64,000 nucleotides of DNA from Emydura subglobosa (lineage: Eukaryota > Chordata > Testudines > Chelidae), in contig ML680098.1 of assembly GCA_007922225.1 (NCBI GenBank), positions 2,542,001-2,606,000 of the forward strand, written 5' to 3'. A program made the translations under genes and the position numbers. Position 1 is the stretch's first letter. Every line of letters begins with the position of its first letter. This document shows, piece after piece, positions 10,931-22,830 of this stretch. Below the pieces are notes generated by a model that saw only the letters and a list, made by a program, of their open reading frames with translations, searched no databases and was not told the DNA's origin.

Positions 10931-12170
10931 TTTATTTGCATTTCTGCAAGCAGGAAGACACACTGAGTTACTTCAAATAAAAACACTGGCATTGGTGAAG
11001 TTCTCTAGCTTGTCGTTCGCAGAGGCATGGCTGTTTGTGACAGTAAAGAGGCATACTGTAATAAGGACTTGTCTGGGGATGCACATTAAGTGGAGATAGG
11101 ATGGATGGCCTGTAATATCTGCAGGGAAAAGAAGAAAACTTCATGCCAGTGGGTTTCTGTCTCAGTGGAAGCTGCGAGCACTGGATGTTCTGTGATTATT
11201 GGTATGCTGAGTGCTAAGATGGCTGTTAAATATTTTATCAGCCTAGGCTAAAACCAAGAAACGTGCTGAAAACAAAAGCTGAACAGTCCCATTTTTTGAG
11301 CTATACATCCTGCAATACGTCTCTTTTTTACATTTCTCCAGATACTTCTATTTATGTTTCTCTCAAATATCTCCCCATAGCAGCTATTCCGAAGGGATTT
11401 TTTTTTTTTTTATTTATTACCCTAGCAGTAGCTGTGGTACAGTTCACTTTATAAGGGATGACAGTTAACTGAAGTACTGAAGTAAACATAAAGGACACGA
11501 CAGCATTAGGGACACTGCCCTGCAAATAGAATTTCACTCTAACCCTCTCTGTGAGGTCTGGGAGCAGCCAACGGCTGAATCGAGAGTGGTGCCTTTGCAG
11601 ATTTTATGAGGCTGATGCGTGCAACTATTCTCCCTCCCTCTGTCACACTAGAGGCTTGGACGATGGAAAAAATCATGTGATTGTGTGTGCTTGCGCATGT
11701 GCATACATGCACTTCTTTTCTCAGTTTCCTAATGTTCCGTTTCTCTATTGTTCACTGTTTTCAAGGACTCCTTGACCACATACATTGATTTATTTGTAGG
11801 GGGAGTGCATGAGAGCCAAAGAAATATCCCCACTTCCCTCAAAAAACACAAACACCCTCTGGTTCGGCTTTAATCACTCAATAACTTCCAGCCAGGACTG
11901 TATTTACTCCTTCCCCTCTCTATTTCTCTGTGGTTTGCACTATCATTTGCTAATGACACACTATTTACCTCCATCTGCAGCACTGAGAGTTTCCTGTGGC
12001 TACCCCCTGCCATCCTATAGGGATTTCACAAATAAATCACTGCTCAAACGTGAAATATTTGCTCATCACGCTACACCTTTGTCTTTGTTTCAGGGAGTTG
12101 AACTGACAGACGAGTTTCTCCTCATAGATAATTGCCTGCAAGTAGAGGAGGAGGGTTTTGGTTCTGTGCG
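10931..12170. other. Non-coding stretch, nothing recognised
   Basis: The longest frame, 139 codons at 11809-12228 (+), runs into the minisatellite and has no recognisable domain. A T14 tract lies near 11398-11411. Confidence 0.5.
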
Positions 12171-12525
12171 TGTAAGCACAGCTGGAGGGCGGGTCCTTGT
12201 GTGTGTGTGTGTGTCCGTGCAGGTGTAAGTGCTGTTGGAGGGTAGGTGCGAGTGTGTGTATGTGCACGAGTGTGTGAGCACTACTAGAGGTTTTGTGCAA
12301 GTTTGTGTGTCAGTGTGAGTGTGTGTGTGCAAAAGCACTACTAGGTGTGGAGAGGGTGTAAAAGCTCTGCTAGGATGTGTGTGTGTAATAGCACTGCTAG
12401 GGTGGGAGGGTGTATGTGCATGTGTAAGCACTGCTAGGGGCGGGGTGATTGTGTGTGTAAAAGCACAGCTGGGAGGATCCGTGGAGGAATGTAAAAGCAC
12501 TGCTGGGGTAAGAGCAAGAGGGGCA
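12171..12525. repeat. Degenerate minisatellite with GTAAAAGCACTGCTAGGG core
   Basis: About nine units of 26 to 56 bp each start with a variant of GTGTAAAAGCACTGCTAGGG, at roughly 12171, 12223, 12274, 12331, 12356, 12385, 12423, 12455 and 12491. The unit tails differ and are mostly TG dinucleotide runs, so length variation comes mainly from the TG part. The Thr/His-rich minus-strand frames here (12037-12300, 12090-12500) come from the TG/CA composition and are not genes. Confidence 0.85.
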
Positions 12526-14334
12526 GGAGGGAAGGAGGAATTTTGTCTGGAAAGGCTTTCTTTGTTGCATAAGGTGAAGCCATTTCATTTAAGGTTGATC
12601 TATTTAAGCAGGCAAAACTGAAGACAAAGTAAACCATCCTGCTTAGCTGTGTGGTCTTTTCATTTATCGGAAGGCTTGGGATGAGAAAATGTCTGCAGCT
12701 GAGGCCATGTTTTACTTCCTCTGAAATCAGAAGGTATTGATTTTTCCTACTGATACTCTCCCCTCAGTTTCCTGCGTCTCATGCGGTCGCAGAGCAGCTG
12801 CAGCCCAAAGAACTGTGGGAACGGCTTTCACATCTGAGCCCATTAGTCACCAGATGTCACCTTCTGCTGCCAGTGCTTCAAACAGCCAGGCAGACAATGT
12901 CCTATGCATGCTGAACATCTGAATGCCGACTCATTCAATAATGTGGACAGCTCAATGGGTTAGAATGACATCCACTGCACCTGACCTCAAAGCCATGTTT
13001 ATACTGACACCTACAGCTCCGCGAGGAAACACATGCATCCTGAGATGTTTTTCCATGAGCAGCACAGTGGGTTGTTTTCCTAAGAAACCCCTCTGCTTCG
13101 AAGATTTAATTGATTTTATTCATTAGAAGAAATATCAGCTTCTGAACGGACTTCTGCATTTGCTGAATTTATTGCAGTTTCTGCTAAGCATGATAGTCAA
13201 AACACGTTATTACAAAGGTGCTGTAGATCACAACAAAATTATTTGTGTACCCTAGAAGTGCTGCATCTAAACTGCCAGATTTTAAAGACGTACATCTTTA
13301 GATTCCAGCTTGATTGCTGGAAAATTGAGTTTTGAATCCCAGTTGTAGACACAACCTTTCTCTGGCATTGTTAGCAAGTTGTTTATGGGTTTGCAAAATA
13401 CACTGCAGAGGGTGCTTCACGCTGCACAAGCACCTTCTCCGCATCAGTGCTTCCTTTCGTATCATCACCTAGTTTATCCATAGCTGCTTTCACTATAAAG
13501 ACCGAAGCAGCTACTAATATAAGATTTTCATAGCATTTTATGGGGGAGATAGGGTGGCAGAATTATCCCCTTGATGAGAATACTATAAAGTATTCAAATG
13601 CATGCTATATAGTATTATAGATGAAAAATAATTTTAATAAACTATGCTGAGCTAAATGGGTGCAGCATTCCTACCAGGTTCTGTCCATTACACCTTATAA
13701 GAAAAAGGATGAAAATGTCCCTAAACATTACAGCATACAGCAATGTTACTTTATTGTGCTTTGGGCCAGTACTGTAGTATTGCTAGGGAGGGACTACCCC
13801 CAACATTTAGAATGCAATTGAAATTGAGGATGTTTCAGATCAGACTGCGCTGACATAGTACATAGTGTGTCTCATATACAAGGTGAAATCCTGATTCCAT
13901 TGCATTCAGTGAATGTTTTGCTTCTGACATCAATGGGGATAAGATTTCCCCAATAATCTTTTTCAATAAAGTTGGATGAAACCTTTAAGCATAAAACTAT
14001 TTTGCAACAAAATAGATAATTTAAAAGAAACTCTTATTAATATGTAAATAAAGACTTCGATTTTAATAGGAGAATTATTGCAGGCAATTCATTTTTAATA
14101 TGGAGTGATACTATTTAGTATTTTGACCAGTTTTTTCATGTCCTACATATTAAAGTTTAAGACAAGATATGGAGCTAATTTTCATATGTGGGTATCTTAA
14201 TAGAATTTCACAGGACCCAATCTTGCCATTTCCCGCTCTGACTTCACACAGTTCTCCACGTGGAACCAGATAGCCTGTAGCCCTGGGACATGAAGGATTG
14301 AGGCCCACTGTTAGGATGCTCATTTTGGAAACTA
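12526..14334. other. Non-coding stretch with one small palindrome
   Basis: No gene or recognised repeat body apart from an imperfect palindrome at 13882-13951 (GGTGAAATCCTGATTCC ... GGGGATAAGATTTCCCC). The AT content rises between 13500 and 14160. Confidence 0.5.
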
Positions 14335-14620
14335 GGGGTATGTCTTCACTGACGGTGGCAAATTTTCCGCTGTCAGATCAATTCTTCAGGATCGATTGAG
14401 CAGAAGGGAAGACCCGCTCAATCGACCCGGAAGTCGACTGAATAAATCCAACCCTGGAAAAAGAGTAACACTGCACCGATGGGAGCACATTTCCCATTGG
14501 CGCAGAAAAGTGAAAACGCCATGGTAAGTAGAAGTTAGGAAGTCAACGGGAGATATACAAGCTACTCTAGGCTACTCTACTCAACTGCCACCAAATTTCC
14601 CGGTCAGTGTAGACCAGGCC
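14335..14620. mobile_element. MITE with GTCTNCACTGAC inverted ends
   Basis: The left end reads GGGTATGTCTTCACTGACGG and the inverted right end GGCCTGGTCTACACTGACCG. Inside is GATCGATTGAGCAGAAGGGA and then CCCGCTCAATCGACC. The 43107-43401 element carries the same parts in reverse (GATTGAGCAGTC, CCCGCTCAATAGATC on its minus strand), so both belong to one family. No coding capacity. No convincing target duplication remains at this copy. Confidence 0.75.
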
Positions 14621-15384
14621 AAAAACTCCTCCTGTTAAAAGACTGTATCTGGAGTGAGATTTTTGCCTACAGGGGATGCCTAGAACCACACCCTGTAATT
14701 ACTTGTCTAATTGGAGTGACACACTGGGAATCAGAACTCACCAGACTGCAGGAAATAGGGGACTTATTTACAAGCTCTTCCCTCCCACGGCAGCTCAGCA
14801 TCTACCGCACCATGGAACCAGACCAGTGCATCTAAGTTAACGCAACAAAACAGCTATTTTCCCTGAATGGGAGAGGCTGCTGTAGCATCCAGTGACTATA
14901 CCATTCAGAAGGCTATTGATGTGGGCTAACATGCACAGGAGATAACAGTGCATCATCTGTGTTGTCCTGTGCACTGGAGAGCTGCCCCTTCTCCTTCTAG
15001 CTCAGGGCTATGCTCTGTAAAATGGGAATAATAGTACTTCCTTCCTTACCTACCTGAGACAGGCACAAAATGAATTAGAAAATGAATGCTGATATGGTGC
15101 TTTAAGCATAAAGCAATCATTTGATGTTATCATTCCAACTTGTTGCAGTGATTCCACAAAGTCACTACATAGTTCTAATGCTCTGGGGATAGGCATTTCT
15201 GCTCCTGGACATCCTCTACCTGGTTTAGCCTGCCAGTTGCAGCTTTATCCCAGTATATGGCCCACGAGGCATAAAAGCAGTTACTTGGAGCCACAGGTAA
15301 GAGCTGAGGGCAAAGGAAAGATCAATGAAAGAACCACTCAGAAAGTGAGATTATCCTGACTTTCACGGGTACTCTCTCTCTCTT
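14621..15384. other. Non-coding stretch with a MIR-like fragment
   Basis: The piece 15000-15110, with CTCTGTAAAATGGGAATAAT and then a GTGCTTTAAGCATAAAGCAA tail, resembles the core and 3' part of a plus-oriented MIR. The rest is unassigned. Confidence 0.5.
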
Positions 15385-17110
15385 TTACACCCCAAGAACT
15401 AACCCAGCTTCCTAGACATGAAGCAGTTGGTCAGTTACCTACTGTTGAGGAAGTGCCAAAAGCTATCAAACAAACCGTCAGGTAAATCCCCAGGAACAGA
15501 CAGCATACCAGCTGCATTTTTAAACTTGCAGGTCCCTCAACTGTCAACGGTACATAAGAAATTATTAAGGAAGTCTGGGGAACTGAGAATATTCCTCAAG
15601 TTTTCAAAGATGTAGTCATAGTTACACTATACAAAAATAAAACAAGTCTTATTGTGGCAAACTTTTGGAGCATCTCCCTACTATCTGTAGGTGGCAAAAT
15701 CCTCGTTTGTATTTTGATCGGTTGACTTGTTGAAACAGTATCAGAGAAGTTTCTATCAGAGACCCAAGGTGGATTTGGATCAGGTTGGAGCACTATAGTC
15801 ATGATTTTTGTTGCGAGACAGATTCAGGAAAACAAAATATGGACCCATATGCTGTCTTCATTGATCTAAAGCAAGTGTTAGACACTTTGAACAGAAATGG
15901 CCACTGGAAAAATTCTAGAAAAGTTTGGCTGCCTCGCCCAATTTATTAACATCATATGTCAATTTCACAAAGACATAACTGAACAAGTACTCCCAGATTA
16001 TTACCTCTCTAAGCCATTCCCGATATCTAATAGGGTGAAACAAGGTGGTGTGCTGGCACCAGTCCTCTGTGGTCTCTTCTTTGCAGCTGTTCTGAATTAC
16101 ACAACTGACAACCTTCAAAAGGCATCGACATAAGGTATGGAACCAATGGAAAACTCTTCAATCGCCAAATGCTTGCTGCAAAGACAAAAGTCCTTGACAA
16201 ACTCATATGTGAAGCCCTTTTTGTGAGTGATGGTGCTTTACTGAGTCACAGTGAAAGCAACCTACAGCTTATCCTTGACAAGTTCTCAGAGGCAACTCAG
16301 CAATTTGGATTCACCCTCAATCTGGAAAAAAGGAAGTCTTCTTCCAACCAGCACCAACAACCACTACCACTGAGCCAAACATTGCCATAAATAGTACACA
16401 ACTAAAGACCATCAATCACTTTACATACCTTGACAGTAGCATCTCAAGTGGCAGTACCCTGGGGACCGAAAAATAGCCAATCAAATACAAAAAGCAGGCT
16501 TTTAGAAGATGTCGCCCTAAAACACTCAACCATCCAAATGTCAACAAAACGAATAATATACAATGTAGCAGTGACAGTATCCCTTCGATATGGGTGTGAA
16601 ACATGGACACTTTACCACAAACACATCAAGCAACTTGAAGAATTTCAATTGCTGTGTTTTCACTCTGTTCTGAGATTCCGCTCACAAGAGAAGTGCCAAA
16701 CATTAATATCCTTTTAAAGATCAAAAACAACTAGCATCAAGTCCATGATTATCAAATCTCAGCATTGATGGACAGGTCATATTATCAGAATGAATGATGA
16801 CAGACTCTGGGGGAAAAAAAAGGTCCTCTATCGAGAGCTGAAACTCAGATAGCACAGAAAGGTCAATCTGAGTAAACGCTTCAAAGACACCTTAAGCAGA
16901 ATCTCAACTCGTGGCACAAATACTGCTAACTTCGAAGGTTATCAGCACTTTGAAAAAGACAGACACGTAAAACTGATTTTTTAAAAAAGGGCCAAACTCC
17001 ATGCCAAGACTTCAGTGGGAGCCTACGCGTTCACAAGTGACATTTGTTCACAGCCTTTCTCCTCATAGATCAGCCACAAGAGCACCTGAGATTTCGATAT
17101 GACGCACAGC
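15385..17110 (+). mobile_element. Non-LTR retrotransposon (RTE/L2-like LINE), broken reverse transcriptase
   Basis: Successive frame pieces match one endonuclease/reverse-transcriptase polyprotein of the type common in animal LINEs. They are SGKSPGTDSIPAAF (15480-15520), ISLLSVGGKIL and GGFGSGWSTI (15670-15797), ILEKFGCLAQFINIICQFHK (15909-15970), PISNRVKQGGVLAPVL (16021-16068), LFVSDGALLSHSE (16217-16255) and YGCETWTLYHKHIKQLEEF (16590-16645). A charged C-terminal tail follows to about 17000. The catalytic box has Ser-Asp where Asp-Asp is expected, and at least six stops or frameshifts interrupt it. The 5' half with the endonuclease domain is missing, which is usual for a 5'-truncated LINE insertion. 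The clade name is tentative. Confidence 0.75.
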
Positions 17111-17577
17111 CGTACAGATCCTTAACTCTAAGAGTTTTTTTAAGTTGTTATTCTGAGTTGTGCTTTCACTTGTAGTCACACCGAACCATTGCAAGAGGCC
17201 TGGGCCAAAAGTTTTTAAGTGTCCCCTAATTCTGAGGCCTTCCAGTCAATTGAAGCAGAGCGCGTTCAGCACCTCTAAAGAATCAGGCCCTTAGGGGGGT
17301 CTCAAGTGTTCATAAGGAACACTAAAAAGTTTGGCCTGAGGTCTCTTCAGTCCTAGACCTGTGCCTTAAGCAGAGAACATCCTTCCTACCACAACAGGAG
17401 TCTTGCTGCTGGGTCAAGGATGAAGTGCATTGATTGAGCAGTGTTTGAGGAAGCTTAGGACGTGCTCCCACAAACACTCATGGTGACGCTTGCAGACCAG
17501 GCACTGGCTCTTGCCAAGGTTTTAGGCTTCAGACGAGCACTGACAAATTCATTGCTGGAAACCAGCCTGTTTCACCT
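17111..17577. other. Unassigned sequence between LINE and LTR
   Basis: No repeat ends or genes recognised. It may contain the LINE 3' untranslated region. Confidence 0.4.
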
Positions 17578-18523
17578 GTGTGTTAGTGTGGTTAAGCTGG
17601 GCACTGGACTTACAATGATGTATTTAGACTTTATGAAATGTTTGTAAATTGCTGCATGCCTTAATCTCACTTATAATGTCTTTATCACATGCTATAAGGT
17701 AATATTTATGTTATTGCTTTATAACTGTAAAAAAGGTCTGCTCTGTAACTGTGAGCCCAGTCAGGAGGGATGCCTCCTGCCCATCAAGAGGGGCTATCAA
17801 AATTAAATAGGCCTTTGAGGAACATCACGATACAAAGACTTTGTTAACTGCCCCCTCCCGCTATGAAGAGGCTACATGCAAAAAGGTTTGTCCCATCAGC
17901 TTGAATTCTGGAAGGAGGGAATAACAACTGACAGGAAAATTTTTCATCTCTTTTGTTGTTTGGATTCTCATAGGGCAGGAGCTATGAAACAGAAGCAGTG
18001 ATCTCCGGGGTCAACTAGGGTTAGCCCTAGAAGACATTCAGAGCTGACAAATTACTACAACTCTGTCACCTTTTAAAACCATAGATTGTAACTCATGTGT
18101 ATATGTTTGTCTGCTTTAATCTTGTATTACCTTTCATTTATTTTCTTCGTTAACAGATCTTTAGTTAGTTTATTACAGGACTGGCTACAAGCATTGTCTG
18201 TGATGAGAGATCTAAGATACAAATTGACCTGGGGTAAGTGGGACCGGAAGCCACCTGAATATTTTGTGGCCTTCGGTATATAGGAACAAACCATCCCTAA
18301 GTCCAGCTTGCCTGGGTGTCAAGATAAACTGGAAGGCCCAAAAGGACTGTCTGTGACTCTAGTAAAACTGTTATAGTGGTTTAGGAATTCACACTTGTCA
18401 CTGGGTTGGTGAAATCTAATTATAGAACATACAACCAAGGTTGGGGTCTCTGCCCTGCTTCTTGACAGCCTGTCCTGAAGGTGGCCCTCACCGTTGTGAA
18501 CTACTCCAGACCGTGTGCCTCTC
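17578..18523 (+). mobile_element. LTR of an endogenous retrovirus-like element
   Basis: This stretch carries motif blocks in the order I recall from a frequent turtle LTR: TTTATGAAATGTTTGTAAAT (17631-17650), AACTGTGAGCCCAGTCAG, TTTGAGGAACATCACGATAC, GGGCAGGAGCTATGAAACAG, TTAGTTAGTTTATTACAGGA (18162-18181), AATTGACCTGGGGTAAGTG and GGTTGGTGAAATCTAATTAT. It starts near TGTGTGTTAG and ends near GTGCCTCTCA. No gag, pol or env frames flank it, so it is probably a solo LTR. Boundaries are approximate and no target duplication was found. Confidence 0.6.
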
Positions 18524-20939
18524 ATGTGCTGGTGGGATCAGACTCAAACAATCCTCTACCTGCACTTCCTTTGTGAAACAGCTGCAGAGCATGCACAGTA
18601 ATGATGACTTTTCAAAAATTAATCAAATTCATTCAAAGCCATTTGAGATTAAATGATTAACACTGCCACTCTCCAGAGCCATTTAGGACAGTCATTCCTA
18701 TGGCTCTGGAACCTATGAATGCTCCATGCAAAAGGCTGTTAAGTTTTCGTTATAAACCCTGATTTTCAGGATTTAATAAACCAGGTCTTTCAAAACATAG
18801 CAGGCTAAAACTTGGCATGCTAGTCTTGCACCTGGAAGCTATTTAAGGAGCAAAGGAAGGAAACATACAGAGAAAATCTAGCAGATAAGTGAGACTAACA
18901 AGGTCATTTTCAAAATTAAGACCCTTTATTGTTGCTATTGCTGGTCAAAAGGTGCCCAAAACCATGTAAAATTGATTTTGTTTTTAGCACTAATGATCAA
19001 AGTCTGGGGCATTTGCTGTGAATTAATGACTGGTTGGGAGCAGTTGATTCCATTAACCCCAGCTGCTCATTAATCTCTAGGAAATACTTTGCATCAAGGT
19101 CATTATTGCTATTATAAACTAAATATTTAATTTGCAGATGTATTTCCAGGGCCTCATCAAGAGCATTTTTGCTGCATTTCTTTCCCATTTCATACGTGTG
19201 AAGTTACTTATACTGTTGTGATCAGGCACTCCCTGAGAAATGATACCCGGTATAATAGCCAATCAAAATGTGCAATATATTTTCCAACATTCTGTTTAGC
19301 TTAAAAGCTAATTTTAAAGATTGGGCCCTTTGTGAATTGTTTGAATCCAGCCTAAATCAACAGTAGCAGAAAGTTTGGTGACCCTGGCAAAATGAATTAG
19401 TGGTTCATCAGTCCATACTGCAGAAGTGTGCAAATGCAGAGAGCACCAGCATAAATGATTAATATAATCTTAATATAAACCCAGCATAAATGCCCCATAT
19501 TATTCTTCATGTATTATTATTTGTATATACTGATTTATATGGTAGACACTTCCTTGAAATACAGGTTTGCCTCAAAATCAACTCAGGTTGATTTTATATA
19601 AACCGTGGACAATAGAATCATAGGTATGTGTGGCACTTTACCTATCATTGTAGTGAGCACTCTATCAGTTTCAATAACTGAACAACAATCATTGTCTTGT
19701 TCTGAAAAATAAAAAAAGCAAGCAGCATGGCATATTTTTCCTTGATGACATCATATAAGCCAGCCAATGCTGCATGTTTGCCACTGTCTTGTCAACTTTT
19801 ATAAGCCAAAGAAACAACTGAATTATCCATTTGGGATAGGATGATATTGATTTATAGCTAACAAGACATGATAAAAAAAACAGGTGAGTCCCAATTCTGT
19901 AGTAGCTCTTTAGCTGATAGAGATATGTAGTCTCTCCCCTGAATCGCCCTCAGATTAGTTGAATCTTATGCTGTGTGTTGTGCCACTGTTTCTACTCAAT
20001 GAATACAGGAAGAACATGGTAAAGAACAGAGAGGAAGATTTATCATTCCTAGTTCTATAGCCCCCTTGGACCACACTAAATAATCTTCACCCTCCTTGCT
20101 GCCCACAGCCTTCATATACTTGTGCAAAGTTATTACATCTGCTTAGTCACTTTTTGGCCAAGCTTCACAGTACATGTAGTCTTCTAAGTTTTTGCTCAAA
20201 ACTCTATTACTCCAACCAGTGAAGTCACTTTTGTTGCATTCCTCCAAATTCTGTCCTATTTACTGAGTGTCTCACCTATGCAGGCAGCCAAAGTTTAACA
20301 GTGATGTCTGATCTGACAGCGATTGCCCCACAATTTCTTTTCAACACCTGCTTATGTAAGTTACAGAAGCGTTTTTGGTTTTGTTTTTTGAGATACAAAG
20401 TGATGTTTTCTCCTTATATCTTGTAGGGGAGAGTCTTAGATATGTCAATATCAGAAATCTCGGTGTATATCGCCACCTGTTCTGTAAGATCCATTACTCT
20501 GCTAGTACACACATGTGCAATCACATATTATATGAAGTTACATGCTATCATATATTAGATACCAGATTAAGATCTCAATCTTAACTCAAAATGGTCTAAA
20601 ACTTGAGCAGTTTTATTTGCCAAAGCCTGTAGGATTTCCATTGGCATAGCCACAAAAAAACCAGTGTTTTGTAAAGCGAAGAGCTCATTTCCTTTGTATT
20701 TAACCACCAATTCAGTAGTAAAAAGTATTTGTCCATTTTACCGCTACACAACAGACTGAGAGAGAAAAGACACCTTAGGTAGGCTTTTCTGTAGCTGTGT
20801 CTCTGGGAATCTGATAGCTTGAATGAAAAAAAGTTAAGAGGCTTCAGTGAACACCTGTTTGGTTGGGTCCTTCTCCTATGCCCGCTGGCCCACTGCATTG
20901 TGCGTAACAGTACTTACCCTGGAGGATTTGTACATTGGG
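18524..20939. other. AT-rich stretch without recognised repeats
   Basis: No coding frame above 100 codons and no SINE, LINE or LTR signature. The part 18985-19195 has clustered homeodomain-like TTAAT words, an E-box (CAGCTG) and a low-repeat look, which makes it a candidate for conserved regulatory DNA. Confidence 0.4.
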
Positions 20940-21545
20940 AGATGACAAGGTACAACTAGCGTGCCTCGCTACATATTGCTGCTTTTAGAGTACACCTGTG
21001 CTACGTGTGCCACTGGGCCCTGGAGGCGCAATCATGAGCCTGGCTGCATGCCTAGGTAGGGGTCTTAGGAACTCCCAGACTGTCCCACATGGGCTCTTGT
21101 GTCACCAGACCATGGGGGCAATAGCCACCATTGAGTAGCCATTCCCCATCCCATAGAGGCACGCAGGGAGTGAGCAGTCATGCGTGGGGAGTGAGCTGAG
21201 CTCTAGCTCCTCCTCAGCATGCCAAACTGAACACCTGAGAGAGAGACAATCTCTGCCAGCAACAGGAGTGATGCAGCTTTCTTTGCCCTGCAAACGAGCA
21301 CAAAGCAGGAACCAAATCTCTCGGTCACAGTTGAGGTCCTGATGTTCTGCTGGGGCAATACAGCTACATGCTGCCCCTCACTCGGGCTGGCCTGCAACGC
21401 AACAATCCAGCCATACGTGCTAGCCCCAAAATTAACCAGGTCGACTGCCAGCGACGGCTGAGGTTTGTGGTGCTTTAGATAACCATTTGGAACTTTTCCA
21501 TATGTCTTTGAACTAAGGTACTGCTCCCTCCCTATTATGTCCACT
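20940..21545. other. GC-richer unassigned block with a 113-codon open frame (-)
   Basis: The block differs from its AT-rich flanks in base composition. On the minus strand 21203-21544 is open for 113 codons and includes PQQNIRTSTVTERFGSCFVL and AKKAASLLLLAEIVSLSG. I do not recognise a family. The frame could be accidental in GC-richer DNA or part of an unlisted mobile element. Confidence 0.3.
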
Positions 21546-22571
21546 CATTCTTTTCCTGGAGCCCAGGCCCAGGCAGCCAGCGGCAGGGCATAAAAGAAGT
21601 CAAGAGCACAACTTGTCTATCTGTAGTACTTCTGAAAACCTAACAATTGTTTTAAAATTGAGTTAAAGACAATTGACAACACTTGTATGTGAAGTTCTAA
21701 GAAAAAAAGATGACCATTCAGGCTAGAAAAGCCACCTCTTCCTTTCGTCAGCAATTCGCATGCAGGTCCTCTCCCACAAAAATCACATGCCATCCATTAG
21801 TGATGTCAGTGGGAAATAATTGTTAATATTTCACTGACACTGCAGAACGTTCTGTTCTGGTTCTTTATAAACAAATTAAGAATGAGCAAACTGAGAGTAG
21901 GAAAACAAACATCCATTCTCATTAGGAAGAGCAGATAAGGTCCGAGCCTGCGTGTGATATTTTAGCCAAGGGGACGTCTTCAGTCTGGAGAAAGGTTAAT
22001 GAATAACCTTCTCTCTCTGACAACCAGCCAGCATAGATGGTTTTGTTTCTTAGGTAGTATTTCCTCCTACGCCTTCCCTGATATCTGGATTGTTGTAAAT
22101 CACAGGCCTTTTTAATCACAAAACCATCCTTACACACCAGTTCTATCCTAGAACACAAGTATAGACACCAATGGAGTTATTCCTGATTAACAGCAGTGTA
22201 AGTAAGAGGCGCGTCTTATGTCTTCACTGCTATGGTTTCATAGGGTTGTGAGACTGGGAGGTTACAATGAGGTTTAATTCCTGAGTAGACCTAGTTGTGT
22301 TTAAGTATGAAGAATGACTGCAGAGTCAATCAGGAGGAATCGTGTCCCCTACAGTTGGTAAGTAGAGTGTGGTCCACGATTACGTCGTGGTCAGTGGGAA
22401 GAATGCAGCCTTGTTGACTTTGTAATTCCTTAACTAAGCCTTCCCTCATTCCTGTTTCACTTCTGGATAAGGAGACAAGGGGGTAGCTGCTGTACAAGCC
22501 AATAAAGAAGTAGAGAACTGGAGAAGTACACACTAATTAGCACACTGTAAGACAGTTCTGCAAATATGCTT
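21546..22571. other. Non-coding stretch, nothing recognised
   Basis: A 78-codon minus frame at 21922-22158 contains RYQGRRRRKYYLRN but lacks recognisable domain structure. The words GGAGTTATTCCTGATTAACA (22155-22180) resemble one arm of the dispersed palindromes. Confidence 0.4.
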
Positions 22572-22626
22572 AATCCAAAACCTATTGAAGTCAATGGGAG
22601 TCTTTCTATTGGCTTTGGATCAGCCC
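22572..22626. repeat. Small palindrome, TTGAAGTCAATGGG centre
   Basis: AATCCAAAACCTATTGAAG on the left pairs with CTATTGGCTTTGGATC on the right. The centre carries TTGAAGTCAATGGG. It is one of the clearest members of the set listed under 50964 and 35964. Confidence 0.65.
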
Positions 22627-22659
22627 CATAGTGCTGGAATGTGTATGTAAGGTTTAAGT

Positions 22660-22830
22660 ATTTGGTAATATTTGTATTAAATATTATTCATGTTCCAGTA
22701 GGGATCTCTGGGCATTGTCAGGGACTGGGGCCTATTGTGCTAGGCGCTGTACATACACACAGTGACAGACAGTCCTTTGCCCTCAATAGTTTACACCGTA
22801 AACAGGCAATTCAAGACAAAAGGTAGAAGA
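22660..22830 (-). mobile_element. MIR/L2-related SINE fragment, minus orientation
   Basis: GTGCTAGGCGCTGTACATAC (22737-22756) followed by GTCCTTTGCCCTCAATAG and TTTACACCGTAAACAGGCAA matches, in inverse, the tail that ends the plus-oriented SINE at 10840-10930. Diverged and partial. Confidence 0.65.

Noticed and set aside
11809..12228. 139-codon plus frame
   Set aside because: Runs into the minisatellite; no domain; composition explains openness.
12037..12500. Long minus-strand frames rich in Thr and His, up to 136 codons
   Set aside because: They follow from CA/TG dinucleotide repeats, which are stop-free in some frames; no domain.
21922..22158. 78-codon minus frame with an RRRR cluster, possibly a conserved exon
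   Set aside because: No splice sites or domain; length is within chance for this window.
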